A stretch of 64,000 nucleotides of DNA from Balneolaceae bacterium (lineage in GTDB: Bacteria; Bacteroidota; Rhodothermia; Balneolales; Balneolaceae), in contig VEMX01000034.1 in NCBI GenBank assembly GCA_009711805.1, forward strand, positions 1-64,000, read 5' to 3'. Both the position numbers and the translations under genes were made by a program. The notes below the pieces were generated by a model. That model searched no databases. It was not told where the DNA came from and saw only the letters and a list, made by a program, of their open reading frames with translations. Shown here piece by piece: positions 1 to 8,616 of the stretch; within the stretch, counting starts at the first letter, position 1, and each line of letters opens with the position of its first letter.

Positions 1-202
1 TTAGACCAATCTTAGAGGTGCCAGGCTGGCTCGATTCCAATAGAATGTGCTGAGGGTAAAGATCATAACGTACGTATGCAATCTTTTTCCAGCTGATAAA
101 TGTTGATACCTTCAACATATGAGACCGGCGATCGGTCAGATCGGGTGCGGGGTAGTCCAAAGCGATTGCTAACTGCCCAATGTGTTTGAAGTGGATCAGG
201 AT
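1..202 (-). pseudogene. possible remnant of an NTF2-like (SnoaL) protein
   Basis: On the minus strand, a frame ending at the TGA at 63-65 reads through a stretch containing 'SYVEGINIYQLEKD', which resembles the C-terminal half of NTF2/SnoaL-like folds. A second minus-strand frame ending at 1-3 continues with 'YVMIFTLSTFYWNRASLAP'. The switch of frame near 65-80 would fit a frameshifted gene tail. No start codon or full domain is visible, and the assignment rests on a short motif, so it is weak. The stretch may simply be non-coding. Confidence 0.2.
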
Positions 203-622
203 TTATTTCCAGGCTCCGAGTATTAGTCCCATCAATGTAAATGTGAGAATCCAGTATCCCCCGTTGATGAGCATATACTTAAATGATTTCTGTTCATATA
301 ATGCATTCACCGATAAGGCTGTAGCCACCCAGCCAAAGCCGGCAAGAAAACCATAAAATGCCCCACTGCCTGCCGTTATCTGCGAAGCAGCCTCAGGATC
401 TCCATAGAAAAACATAGCCAGGCAATAAGCCATGATAAACTGAAGAATCAAGCTGATCCCAAATACTTTTTTCATATTAGCTTTTTTTACCGATTCTTCA
501 TCCATTCCCACCGATTCCATCCACGATTTTCCGAATAGTGGTCCATACCACACAAAACCAATCGCAAAACCAATCAATGTTGCAGCTCCTACAGCCAGCC
601 AATTTATAGCAGAGTAATCCAT
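203..622 (-). CDS. DUF1761 family membrane protein
   Basis: A 139-residue protein with four hydrophobic segments (about residues 6-27, 50-73, 85-110 and 117-136). The N-terminal pattern 'INWLAVGAATLIGFAIGFVWYGPLFGK' spans residues 6-32, with the key WYGPLFG motif at about 25-31. This matches the DUF1761 family, whose function is not known; the length is normal. It is monocistronic and divergent from the aldolase operon, separated from it by 213 bp that must hold both promoters. The stop codon lies at 203-205. Confidence 0.8.
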   Translation of the reverse strand: MDYSAINWLAVGAATLIGFAIGFVWYGPLFGKSWMESVGMDEESVKKANMKKVFGISLILQFIMAYCLAMFFYGDPEAASQITAGSGAFYGFLAGFGWVATALSVNALYEQKSFKYMLINGGYWILTFTLMGLILGAWK

Positions 623-785
623 AATATATCCTGTTAATTAGTGTTCATAGTTATGTTGATTCAAACTACTTCTGTACAACCGAATCATTAAGTAAGAATT
701 AACACAATTATGACTTCCAGCACAACAAATGTCTTATTTTAAGTAATCCTTCTTTTCCCATACCAAGCTTTTGCTATAGTTTTAT

Positions 786-793
786 TACCTTTG
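786..793 (+). promoter_or_regulatory. -7 element candidate upstream of deoC
   Basis: TACCTTTG matches the Bacteroidota sigma-A -7 consensus TAnnTTTG and lies 42 bp before the deoC start codon. The only nearby TTTG (770-773) is too close for the usual 19-21 bp spacing, so the -33 element is weak or absent. The call rests on the -7 box alone. Confidence 0.4.
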
Positions 794-835
794 GTGACAT
801 TGCCATTAGCAAATTTTTAACCTATACCACAACAC

Positions 836-1735
836 ATGAGCATTCCTGATTTTAATCAGACGATACCTATCGACCATGTCGGTGTTGAAGAACGTATATC
901 CCGCTTAAATTCGAGAAGTATAAAACGAGAATCTAAAGTTCAGGCTTTAAAAATGGCGCTGAATATGATGGATCTCACCACCCTTGAAGGAAAGGATTCG
1001 GCCGGTAAAGTGATTCAGCTTTGCCAGAAAGCCAAACGTCCCCATCCCCCCATGCCCGACCTGCCCACTGTGGCTGCCGTTTGTGTATATCCCAGCATGG
1101 TGAGCCTGGTAAAAGAACAGGTAAAAGGAACCGATGTTAAAGTGGCAAGTGTAGCCACTGCTTTCCCCAGTGGACAAGCCCCCCTCTCGGTAAAACTGGA
1201 TGATACCCGCTTTGCCGTTTCGGAAGGTGCAGATGAAATTGATATGGTGATAAGCCGTGGAGCTTTTTTAAGTGGTGAGTATACTAAAGTGTTTGATGAA
1301 ATAGCCGCCATAAAAGAAGCTTGTGGAGATGCTCACTTAAAAGTAATCCTGGAAACCGGGGAACTCCACACCTATGAAAATGTACGCAAAGCCAGCGACC
1401 TGGCCATGCATGCCGGAGCCGATTTCATCAAAACTTCTACGGGCAAGGTGAGCCCAGCTGCTACCCAACCGGTAACCCTGGTGATGCTGGAGGCGATTAG
1501 AGACTACTATCACGAAACTGGTACAATGATAGGTATGAAACCTGCAGGAGGAATCCGAAAAGCCAAACAAGCCATCCAGTACCTGGTGCTGGTTAAAGAA
1601 ACATTAGGGGCAGCCTGGCTGAACAACAAGTATTTCCGGTTCGGAGCCAGTTCCCTCGCCAATGATGTACTTATGCAAATTGTTAAACAACAAACCGGCG
1701 TTTACCAATCACCCAATTATTTTTCTGTTGATTAA
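836..1735 (+). CDS. deoC: deoxyribose-phosphate aldolase
   Basis: Class I aldolase of 299 residues that splits 2-deoxy-D-ribose 5-phosphate into glyceraldehyde 3-phosphate and acetaldehyde, the last step of deoxynucleoside catabolism in the cytoplasm. The Schiff-base lysine is K199 in 'DFIKTSTGK', and the second conserved lysine is K235 in 'GMKPAGGIRK'. 'AAVCVYP' and 'VILETGEL' are also family motifs. It is longer than the E. coli enzyme (259) because of an N-terminal extension of about 50 residues. It heads a compact operon: the aldehyde dehydrogenase start follows 11 nt after its stop, a sensible partner for removing acetaldehyde. Confidence 0.95.
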   Translation: MSIPDFNQTIPIDHVGVEERISRLNSRSIKRESKVQALKMALNMMDLTTLEGKDSAGKVIQLCQKAKRPHPPMPDLPTVAAVCVYPSMVSLVKEQVKGTDVKVASVATAFPSGQAPLSVKLDDTRFAVSEGADEIDMVISRGAFLSGEYTKVFDEIAAIKEACGDAHLKVILETGELHTYENVRKASDLAMHAGADFIKTSTGKVSPAATQPVTLVMLEAIRDYYHETGTMIGMKPAGGIRKAKQAIQYLVLVKETLGAAWLNNKYFRFGASSLANDVLMQIVKQQTGVYQSPNYFSVD

Positions 1736-1746
1736 ACCTTTTATCT

Positions 1747-3249
1747 ATGTCTGAAGCAACCGAAACCAAAGATATTTATAAACCAACATCCCCCAACTCA
1801 AAGCTGGATTTTGCCTCTGTATGGGAGTATGCTTCCGCACCTCAGGACGCTTCCTTCGCAGAAGTTAAGGACCGTTACGAACTCTTCATCAACGGAGAAT
1901 TCATTGAGCCTTCCAAAGGGAGATACTTTAAAAGTCTAAACCCCGCTACCGAAGAAGAAATCGCGGATATAGCCGAAGCTACCCAGGAGGATGTTGACAA
2001 TGCCGTTAAAGCTGCTCGTAAAGCTTTTGAAGGTGAATGGTCGTCCATATCTGGTAAAGAGCGGGCTAAGTATCTCTACCGCATTGCCCGGATGATACAG
2101 GAACGCTCTCGTGAGCTGGCAGTGCTTGAAACTATGGATGGCGGCAAACCCATCCGGGAATCCCGGGATGTAGATATCCCACTGGTAGCCGCTCATTTTT
2201 TCTATTATGCAGGCTGGGCCGATAAACTTGAATATGCTTTTCCCGGAAGAACTCCGGAACCTATAGGAGTATGTGGACAGATAATTCCCTGGAATTTCCC
2301 TCTGTTGATGCTGGCTTGGAAAATAGCTCCTGCCCTGGCCTGTGGTAATACCGTGGTTCTAAAACCAGCTGAAACCACCTCCCTCACTGCTATGAAATTT
2401 GCAGAGATTGTGAGAGATGCCGGCTTGCCTGCCGGAGTCATCAATATTGTAACCGGAGCCGGACAAACAGGTGCGGAGATTGTAAACCACAAGGATATCG
2501 ACAAAATTGCATTTACCGGTTCTACCAACGTTGGTAAGATTATCCGAAAAGCGGTTGCAGGAACTGACAAACGGTACACTCTTGAACTGGGTGGAAAAGG
2601 AGCACTCGTTATTTTTGATGATGCTCCAATAGACCAGGCAGTAGAAGGCATTATTAACGCTATCTACTTCAACCAGGGACATGTATGCTGTGCAGGCTCT
2701 CGCCTGATGGTTCAGGAAGGCGTTGCGGACAAAGTGATCCGTAAGTTAAAAGATCGCCTCGAAACGCTCATTGTGGGAGATCCCCTGGATAAAAATACAG
2801 ATGTTGGAGCCATTAACTCCCAACAACAATATGAAACCGTTAACAAATACCTGGAAGTAGGTGTAGAAGAAGGTGCCGACATCTACCAAAGTAAATGTTC
2901 GATCCCTGAACAGGGATTCTTCATCCGCCCCACTCTGTTCACAAATGTGGCCCAATCGAACCGTATTGTACAGGAAGAAATTTTTGGCCCCGTACTCACC
3001 GTTCAAACTTTCCGAACGGCAGATGAAGCAATCCAGAAAGCAAACAATACTCCTTATGGACTGGCCAGTGGTGTATGGACAGATAAAGGTTCCAAAATTT
3101 TTAAGATGGGAAGCAGCATGCGTTCCGGTGTAGTTTGGGCCAACACTTATAACAAGTTTGACCCCACCTCTCCCTTTGGCGGATACAAAGAAAGTGGCGT
3201 AGGCCGCGAGGGTGGTATGCATGGACTCGCAGCTTACACAAAAATTTAA
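1747..3249 (+). CDS. NAD(P)-dependent aldehyde dehydrogenase
   Basis: A full-length 500-residue ALDH. It has the cofactor-site 'PWNFP' motif, the Rossmann 'FTGSTNVGK' motif, the general-base glutamate in 'LELGGKG', and the catalytic cysteine C314 in 'GHVCCAGSR' (usually GQxCCAGSR). The C-terminal 'EEIFGPVLTVQTF' and 'SPFGGYKESGVGREGG' are standard. Placed between deoC and a second, truncated ALDH, it most likely oxidises the acetaldehyde released by DeoC to acetate. The pairing with an incomplete ALDH resembles the two-domain ALDH16 family, whose first domain is catalytic. Substrate is inferred from context only. Confidence 0.93.
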   Translation: MSEATETKDIYKPTSPNSKLDFASVWEYASAPQDASFAEVKDRYELFINGEFIEPSKGRYFKSLNPATEEEIADIAEATQEDVDNAVKAARKAFEGEWSSISGKERAKYLYRIARMIQERSRELAVLETMDGGKPIRESRDVDIPLVAAHFFYYAGWADKLEYAFPGRTPEPIGVCGQIIPWNFPLLMLAWKIAPALACGNTVVLKPAETTSLTAMKFAEIVRDAGLPAGVINIVTGAGQTGAEIVNHKDIDKIAFTGSTNVGKIIRKAVAGTDKRYTLELGGKGALVIFDDAPIDQAVEGIINAIYFNQGHVCCAGSRLMVQEGVADKVIRKLKDRLETLIVGDPLDKNTDVGAINSQQQYETVNKYLEVGVEEGADIYQSKCSIPEQGFFIRPTLFTNVAQSNRIVQEEIFGPVLTVQTFRTADEAIQKANNTPYGLASGVWTDKGSKIFKMGSSMRSGVVWANTYNKFDPTSPFGGYKESGVGREGGMHGLAAYTKI

Positions 3250-3272
3250 AATCGAGATAAAAGAAGCAGATT

Positions 3273-4139
3273 ATGTCGGAAAGAATTGATGTATTAAAAA
3301 CATATAAAACCTACGTGGGTGGCAAATTTCCCAGAAGTGAATCGGGACGCACCTATAAAGTATATGACGCGGATAAAAACCTGCTTGCTAATGCTTGTCA
3401 GTGTTCCAGAAAAGATTTCAGGGCCGCAGTACGAGTAGCCCGCAGTGCTGTTAAAGGCTGGAGCAGCCGAAGTGCCTATAACAGAGGCCAGATTCTTTAT
3501 CGTATAGCCGAAATGATGGAAGACCGAAGAGAGCAATTTGTGCGGGAGCTTTCACGTGCCGGATCCACCACTCAGCAAGCCGAAGCCGAAGTAAACGCAG
3601 CCATCGACCGTTTGATTTATTACACCGGCTGGACCGACAAATACCAACAGGTGTTTGGATCGGTAAACCCGGTGGCAAGCTCACACTTTAATTTCAGTTT
3701 ACTGGAGCCTACCGGTGTTGTCTCTATTTTTGCTCCCGAAGAAAGTCCGTTGTTAGGACTGGTCTCCGTCATCTCCCCGGTTATAGCAGGTGGAAACACT
3801 TGTGTAGTATTGGCATCAGGAAATCAGCCACTTCCTGCTATCACTTTTGCTGAAGTATTGAACTCCTCTGATGTGCCCGGCGGTGTTGTGAACATACTAA
3901 CCGGATATAGAGAAGAATTAGCGGAACATTTTAGCTCCCATATGGATGTAAATGCATTGTTCTACACCGACACCTTAACAAAGGAAACCGAGAAACTTAT
4001 TGACGAACATGCAGCCCGCAACATTAAAAGGGTTATTAAGCGTCCGATTGATGACTGGTATTCGGAAGAAGCACAACACCCCTATTTATTAACTGATTTT
4101 CAAGAGACCAAAACAACATGGCATCCCGTCGGATATTAA
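3273..4139 (+). CDS. truncated aldehyde dehydrogenase-family protein, no catalytic cysteine
   Basis: A 288-residue protein that aligns with the N-terminal NAD-binding half of ALDHs ('TYKTYVGGKF', 'AVRVARSAVKGWSSRSAYNRGQILYRIAEMM', residues about 60-90, and 'PTGVVSIFAPEESPLLGLV'). The PWNFP asparagine motif is replaced by APEESPL, and the protein ends before the part that would carry the catalytic cysteine. It is therefore unlikely to be a dehydrogenase on its own. It starts 23 nt after the complete ALDH and ends 5 nt before the next gene. The arrangement looks like a split ALDH16, with this protein as the non-catalytic partner, possibly for oligomerisation. That role is inference. Confidence 0.85.
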   Translation: MSERIDVLKTYKTYVGGKFPRSESGRTYKVYDADKNLLANACQCSRKDFRAAVRVARSAVKGWSSRSAYNRGQILYRIAEMMEDRREQFVRELSRAGSTTQQAEAEVNAAIDRLIYYTGWTDKYQQVFGSVNPVASSHFNFSLLEPTGVVSIFAPEESPLLGLVSVISPVIAGGNTCVVLASGNQPLPAITFAEVLNSSDVPGGVVNILTGYREELAEHFSSHMDVNALFYTDTLTKETEKLIDEHAARNIKRVIKRPIDDWYSEEAQHPYLLTDFQETKTTWHPVGY

Positions 4140-4144
4140 TAACA

Positions 4145-4696
4145 ATGCAAAAAACAGGATTCTTGCTCTTCTTCTTTTTTTGCATGCTGATTGTATCGTG
4201 CTCAAGTACAGAATATATACCCGGTACCCAACCAGATGCAGAAGAAAAAGATCATACGGGGGAAGTAAACACCTCCCCATCCAATCTGGATCTTTCGAAT
4301 TTCCGTACACTGCTTTCAGACTTATATACCAGCAGAAAAAATGAAATTCCTGAACACTTCACCCAGCAAAGAACCATAAACGATGAAGTGGAACAGAATA
4401 TTTACGAAGGTTTTCGTATCCAGATTTTCTCTGGTGAAAGTGTTGTCAAAGCTGATACTATTGCCAAACATTTCAGGATTTGGGCCGATTCTACCATTGT
4501 AGGATACAATCCTGAAACCTATGTTTTCTTTAAAACACCTTATTATCGGGTTCATGTAGGCGATTTTCACGACCGTGAGAAAGCTGATGCTTTTTCCGGT
4601 ATAGTGAAAAGATACTTCAGAGATGCATGGGTGGTATACGACCGGGTTAACCCGAACCACGTACCAGCTGATACAACCCGTATTCGAACTAAATAA
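4145..4696 (+). CDS. SPOR-domain lipoprotein
   Basis: A 183-residue protein from the ATG at 4145, chosen over an in-frame ATG at 4118 that would overlap the previous gene. The N-terminus is a lipoprotein signal: a hydrophobic run 'GFLLFFFFCMLIVSC' with the lipobox cysteine in 'IVSC'. A low-complexity acidic linker follows. Residues about 88-172 form a SPOR domain ('YEGFRIQIFSG', 'YYRVHVGDFHDREKADAF'), which in known proteins binds denuded glycan strands of peptidoglycan. It lies at the end of the deoC operon although no link to deoxyribose breakdown is apparent. Confidence 0.85.
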   Translation: MQKTGFLLFFFFCMLIVSCSSTEYIPGTQPDAEEKDHTGEVNTSPSNLDLSNFRTLLSDLYTSRKNEIPEHFTQQRTINDEVEQNIYEGFRIQIFSGESVVKADTIAKHFRIWADSTIVGYNPETYVFFKTPYYRVHVGDFHDREKADAFSGIVKRYFRDAWVVYDRVNPNHVPADTTRIRTK

Positions 4697-4753
4697 CCAT
4701 TCCTGGATAACATCATCGGTTTATACAGGAGCGAATAACTGTGGCCTTGTTGA

Positions 4754-5938
4754 ATGAATACATCAAACATCGATCATTTTTTTGAGCAACTACCGCTCCT
4801 CAATTCTTTCTTCGAAGTTTCAGATATCTCCTACTACCAGCCCTTGCCAGAAGACTGGTATGTTGCCGTCACCGACATTGTGAATTCTACAGAAGCCATT
4901 CAAAATAACCAATACAAATGGGTAAATATCCTGGGAGCTTCTCCACTGGTAGGCTTACTAAATGAGACTCCTGATCAAGAACTCCCCTTTAGTTTTGGCG
5001 GAGATGGCTGCATCATTTGTTTCCCTCCATACTTATTAGACACTGCCAAAAAAGTATTGGCAGCCAGCAAAAAGATCGGCCACGAAGAATTTCAGTTAAC
5101 CCTTCGAACCGCAATATTCCCTGTTTCTGATATTCGAGAACAAGGACACGAAATTAAAGTGGCAAAATTTCACATATCCAATCACTATCAACAAGCTGTT
5201 TTTATGGGAGAAGGACTCTCTTATGCAGAGGATTATATCAAAACTCACGAAAGCAGCCCATACCATCTCCCATTGGATACAGAAGCTGAAGGTGCTGATT
5301 TCTCCGGGCTTGAGTGCCGGTGGCAGGAAGTTGAACCTGAAGGTAAAACGGTCATCACCCTGATGGTTCAAAGTAATCCCCAAAAGGGTGAACCACATCA
5401 AACCTATCAAAAAGTGCTTGGACGAATGAGGGAAATATTTGGGTTTGACAATACCACCAATCCCATTCCTGCCTCTGCTCTTAAAATGAATATGTCGGTT
5501 TCTGAGTTAATGGGAGAAGTAAAATTCCGTACAGCTGGGCAAAGTTGGTTCGAACGTCTGCTCTATATTGTAAAAATTGAGCTTCAAATCCTGCTGGGTA
5601 ACATATTTATGGGGCTGGGCTATCAATCCTCAAAAACGGACTGGAGTATATACAAAGATGATTTCTCCCTGAATAACGACCACCGAAAGTTTGATAACAT
5701 GCTGCGATTGGTGATCTGTGGAACTGAAGAACAACATCAACAATTACAGAATTATCTGGATGAAATGTACCAGGATTCTGTATTAGCCTATGGGCTCGAT
5801 AATTCCCAAAAAGCCATGGTTACCTGCATGGTCTTTGCCTATCACCGCCAGCATATTCATTTTATAGACGGAAGCAATGGCGGATATGTGAAAGCAGCCA
5901 AAGCCTTTAAAAAACGCCTGGCTGCTCTAAATTGCTGA
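4754..5938 (+). CDS. DUF3095 protein, nucleotidyl cyclase-like
   Basis: A 394-residue protein of normal DUF3095 length. Two motifs stand out: 'AVTDIVNSTEAIQ' near residues 35-47 and 'FSFGGDGCIICFPP' near residues 83-96. These resemble the metal-binding 'DIxxST' and 'GDG' segments of class III adenylate/guanylate cyclases. The rest is family-specific and not further assignable by eye. It starts 57 nt after the SPOR gene and is convergent with ychF. A cyclase-like fold is an inference; activity is not established. The family identity is fairly secure. Confidence 0.8.
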   Translation: MNTSNIDHFFEQLPLLNSFFEVSDISYYQPLPEDWYVAVTDIVNSTEAIQNNQYKWVNILGASPLVGLLNETPDQELPFSFGGDGCIICFPPYLLDTAKKVLAASKKIGHEEFQLTLRTAIFPVSDIREQGHEIKVAKFHISNHYQQAVFMGEGLSYAEDYIKTHESSPYHLPLDTEAEGADFSGLECRWQEVEPEGKTVITLMVQSNPQKGEPHQTYQKVLGRMREIFGFDNTTNPIPASALKMNMSVSELMGEVKFRTAGQSWFERLLYIVKIELQILLGNIFMGLGYQSSKTDWSIYKDDFSLNNDHRKFDNMLRLVICGTEEQHQQLQNYLDEMYQDSVLAYGLDNSQKAMVTCMVFAYHRQHIHFIDGSNGGYVKAAKAFKKRLAALNC

Positions 5939-5958
5939 CTTGTACCGTTTACCATTTA

Positions 5959-7053
5959 TTATACATTAAACCTAAACAGCATTACATCGCCATCCTTCAC
6001 TATGTAATCCTTTCCTTCCTGCCTTAATCGTCCGGCATCTCGGACTTCTTTTTCTGATCCATACTCCTCGTAGTCATCATAAGCAATCGTCTCTGCACGA
6101 ATAAAGCCACGTTCAAAATCAGTATGTATAACACCAGCCGCCTGGGGAGCTTTTGTTCCTTCTTTGACGGTCCAGGCCCGGGCTTCCTTTGGGCCTACTG
6201 TGAAATAAGTAATCAATCCCAATTCCTTGTATGCAGCATGTATCAGGCGATCGAGGCCGGCACTATCAACCCCCAACTCATCCAGGAACATTTCCTTCTC
6301 GTCTTCATCCAGTTCGGCTATCTCCGCTTCAATTTTTGCACAAAACATCGCCACTTCATCATCATACTTTGCCGCAATATTTTTTACGGTTTCTACATGC
6401 TTATTCCCGGAGTCCAAATCTTCTTCGCCTACATTGCAAGCATAAAGTACCCGTTTAGCTGATAGTAAGAACAGATCTTTAATCGCTTCTTCCTCACCAT
6501 CAGACAGATCAAAAGTGCGGGCTGCATTTCCATTTTCAAGATGTTCTCTCAGGCGATCGGTAACCCCCAGTTGTGCGATAGTTTTTTTATCCCCGCTTTT
6601 AACCTCTTTTTTGAGCTTCTCAACTCTTTTTTCCACACTTTCCAAATCCTTAAGAATCAGTTCCGCTTCAATAATATCTATATCTCTCTGCGGATCTATG
6701 CTCCCTTCCACATGGATGATGTCATCATCGTCGAAGCAGCGAACTACATGCAAAATAAGATCAACTTCACGGATATGAGACAAAAACGCATTCCCCTTCC
6801 CTTTTCCTTCAGAAGCCCCTTTCACAAGTCCGGCAATATCCACAAACTCAATAGTGGTAGGTATCACCTCTTTTGATTCAGCAAAGCCAGCCAGCTTCTT
6901 TAACCGCTCATCCGGCACAGCGACCATTCCCACATTGGGATCAATAGTACAAAACGGAAAGTTAGCAGATTCTGCACCTGCATTACTTAACGCATTAAAC
7001 AATGTTGATTTACCTACGTTGGGAAGCCCAACAATTCCACATCTTAAGCTCAT
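5959..7053 (-). CDS. ychF: redox-regulated ATPase YchF (OLA1 family)
   Basis: A 364-residue member of the Obg-related P-loop family that prefers ATP to GTP and associates with ribosomes. It has the G1 loop 'GLPNVGKST' (residues 8-16), the G2/G3 region 'CTIDPNVG' and '[16 protein letters not shown]', a coiled central region of about 125-200, and a C-terminal TGS domain ending '[11 protein letters not shown]'. It is the last gene of the nusB-phosphatase-ychF run, 27 nt after the phosphatase. Length and motifs are typical. Confidence 0.97.
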   Translation of the reverse strand: MSLRCGIVGLPNVGKSTLFNALSNAGAESANFPFCTIDPNVGMVAVPDERLKKLAGFAESKEVIPTTIEFVDIAGLVKGASEGKGKGNAFLSHIREVDLILHVVRCFDDDDIIHVEGSIDPQRDIDIIEAELILKDLESVEKRVEKLKKEVKSGDKKTIAQLGVTDRLREHLENGNAARTFDLSDGEEEAIKDLFLLSAKRVLYACNVGEEDLDSGNKHVETVKNIAAKYDDEVAMFCAKIEAEIAELDEDEKEMFLDELGVDSAGLDRLIHAAYKELGLITYFTVGPKEARAWTVKEGTKAPQAAGVIHTDFERGFIRAETIAYDDYEEYGSEKEVRDAGRLRQEGKDYIVKDGDVMLFRFNV

Positions 7054-7080
7054 GAAATAATTCTGTAATTAAATGTTCTG

Positions 7081-7761
7081 TTAAAAATCTACGCAGTTTT
7101 GAATAATAAAATCCAGTTCGGGTAAAGAGGCAGCACTCAAAATCCCCATTCCACTTTCCTTATATACACAACCGGTATCAAGTCCTATTCTTTTGGTTTC
7201 TATGATGGGGGTTTTAACAGGGGTATGTCCAAAAACCACTGTTTTTTCCCAGTTCACCGAAGAAGCGTTAATATGAGCCCGTTGCCACAAAAACAATTCC
7301 TTTTCTTGCTCACTTTCCAGGTTCTCCTTAATGGTCTTGTCCGGATTTAGCCCTCCGTGAACAAAAAAATATTCGCTGGTATCCCACCACAACTTGGTAT
7401 TGCTAAAAAAATTATAGTGTGCTTTCGGAAGCTTAAAATCACCCGGTTCAGAGTTATAACTTTTCAATGTTGATACTCCTCCATTTGCCAGCCAAATCCT
7501 CCAGTCTCCCTCTTCATAGGCATCCAGCAGCATTTTATCATGGTTGCCGCGAAGAAAAATACACTCATGAGTTTTATTAAACTCAATTAACTGATCAACC
7601 ACCCCTTTCGAATCAGGACCTCTGTCAGTATAATCTCCCAAGAAAACATACACCGGATTTCTACTCCAGGCATTTTCCATTTTGACAATTAGCCGTTCCA
7701 GAGACAAAGCACATCCATGCACATCACCAACTGCTACAAATGTGTTATCACCTAAACTCAC
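7081..7761 (-). CDS. calcineurin-like serine/threonine phosphatase or diadenosine tetraphosphatase-type metallophosphoesterase
   Basis: A 226-residue metallophosphoesterase. The dimetal-site motifs are in order: 'GDVHG' (about 12-16), 'GDYTDRGPDS' (about 43-52), 'RGNHD' (about 75-79), 'FVHGG' and 'FGHTPV'. These fit the PPP-like bacterial phosphatases (PrpA/ApaH group). Protein phosphatase and Ap4A hydrolase activity cannot be told apart by eye. Its start overlaps the nusB stop by 4 nt (ATGA), so the two are translationally coupled. Confidence 0.88.
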   Translation of the reverse strand: MSLGDNTFVAVGDVHGCALSLERLIVKMENAWSRNPVYVFLGDYTDRGPDSKGVVDQLIEFNKTHECIFLRGNHDKMLLDAYEEGDWRIWLANGGVSTLKSYNSEPGDFKLPKAHYNFFSNTKLWWDTSEYFFVHGGLNPDKTIKENLESEQEKELFLWQRAHINASSVNWEKTVVFGHTPVKTPIIETKRIGLDTGCVYKESGMGILSAASLPELDFIIQNCVDF

Positions 7762-8222
7762 TTATTAACTGATTTTTGGATTAGCCCGCGTCCTGTTTTA
7801 TTGATTTCACCTTTTTCGGAGAGATCATCAAGGGCAGCATCCAGAATACCATTTACAAAATTACCAGATTTAGCAGTAGAGTATTTTTTTACGATCTCAA
7901 TTGCTTCGTTTATGGTTACTTTGGTCGGAATTTCCTCAAAATGGAGAAACTCACACAAAGCAATCTTCAATACCAGTCGATCTATCATGGCCAGACGATG
8001 GATATCCCAGTTTTTTATATGGGCTGAAATAATTTCATCCAATGCCTCATTATGTTCGGCAGTTAAAAAGAATAGCCTTTCAGCAAAACGGCGCGATTCT
8101 TTTTTTGATCCCACCGATTTCTTGATAATGGTATCCGTTACATGCTGAATAGAATCATTGCTCTGTAGAAGGGCATATAAAGCTTTTAAAACTGTTTCTC
8201 GTACGTCTCTGCGATTGATCAT
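7758..8222 (-). CDS. nusB: transcription antitermination factor NusB
   Basis: A 154-residue all-helical NusB. It begins with the typical 'RRDVRETVLKALYALLQS' (residues 4-21) and ends with 'AIEIVKKYSTAKSGNFVNGILDA', about 113-135, the conserved C-terminal helix. In known systems it binds the boxA RNA with NusE/S10 in rRNA antitermination. It is the first gene of the three-gene operon and has its own promoter close upstream. Confidence 0.95.
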   Translation of the reverse strand: MINRRDVRETVLKALYALLQSNDSIQHVTDTIIKKSVGSKKESRRFAERLFFLTAEHNEALDEIISAHIKNWDIHRLAMIDRLVLKIALCEFLHFEEIPTKVTINEAIEIVKKYSTAKSGNFVNGILDAALDDLSEKGEINKTGRGLIQKSVNK

Positions 8223-8244
8223 GTCAAATAACTTGGATTAGCCC

Positions 8245-8277
8245 CAAAGATAAAAACTTCGCACTACAATTGTTCAA
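8245..8277 (-). promoter_or_regulatory. Bacteroidota-type promoter for nusB
   Basis: On the minus strand a TTG (plus 8275-8277) is followed after 22 bp by TATCTTTG (plus 8245-8252), an exact TAnnTTTG -7 box. The start codon is at 8222, so the leader would be only about 15 nt. The spacing is one or two bases longer than the usual 19-21. Confidence 0.55.
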
Positions 8278-8423
8278 TTATCAATGAAGAATTATTTAAT
8301 TAATTTAAGCACGATTCGGTCGGCTACGGCTCTGCTCCATCAACCAAAGAACACATGAGTATTTGTGGGGAATAAAGCTTTATCGCCTGCCCCAGATATC
8401 CCCATGAGGAAGGGTATCAAATA

Positions 8424-8491
8424 AACAAAATAGCCGGTATGTGAAAAGTTATCACTGAACACGCATTCCTGATTGAATTATTCGTAATTGA
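8424..8491 (+). repeat. imperfect direct repeat, copy 1 (left of tRNA-Val)
   Basis: Shares the run 'gtgaaaagttatcactgaa' exactly, and most surrounding bases, with 8890-8980. The right copy carries about 21 extra bases containing a partial internal duplication of 'gtgaaaa'. The two copies enclose tRNA-Val(GAC). Confidence 0.65.
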
Positions 8492-8542
8492 ATGATTGTT
8501 TTCCTGATCAAAACTTAGGTATATTTGAAGCCTTCCAAAAAT

Positions 8543-8616
8543 GCGTTCTTAGCTCAGTTGGTTAGAGCGTTGCATTGACATTGCAGAGGTCACTGGTTCG
8601 AATCCAGTAGAACGCA
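8543..8616 (+). tRNA. tRNA-Val(GAC)
   Basis: A full cloverleaf of 74 nt. The acceptor stem is GCGTTCT paired with AGAACGC plus discriminator A. The D stem is GCTC/GAGC, and the anticodon stem TTGCA/TGCAG holds the loop TTGACAT with anticodon GAC. The T arm is ACTGG-TTCGAAT-CCAGT. CCA is not encoded. GAC reads GUC and GUU valine codons. Confidence 0.95.

Larger units (their letters stand above)
8223..8542. other. gene-free stretch upstream of tRNA-Val with first copy of a flanking repeat
   Basis: No coding region is apparent. The nusB promoter occupies the left end. From about 8424 to 8491 there is a degenerate sequence (acaaaat, gtgaaaagttatcactgaa, gcattc, attgaat) that recurs at 8890-8980 on the other side of the tRNA. 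Confidence 0.6.

Noticed and set aside
786-793. Complete promoter for deoC with TTTG at 770-773
   Set aside because: The spacing to the -7 box is only 12 bp, well below the usual 19-21, so only the -7 box is retained.
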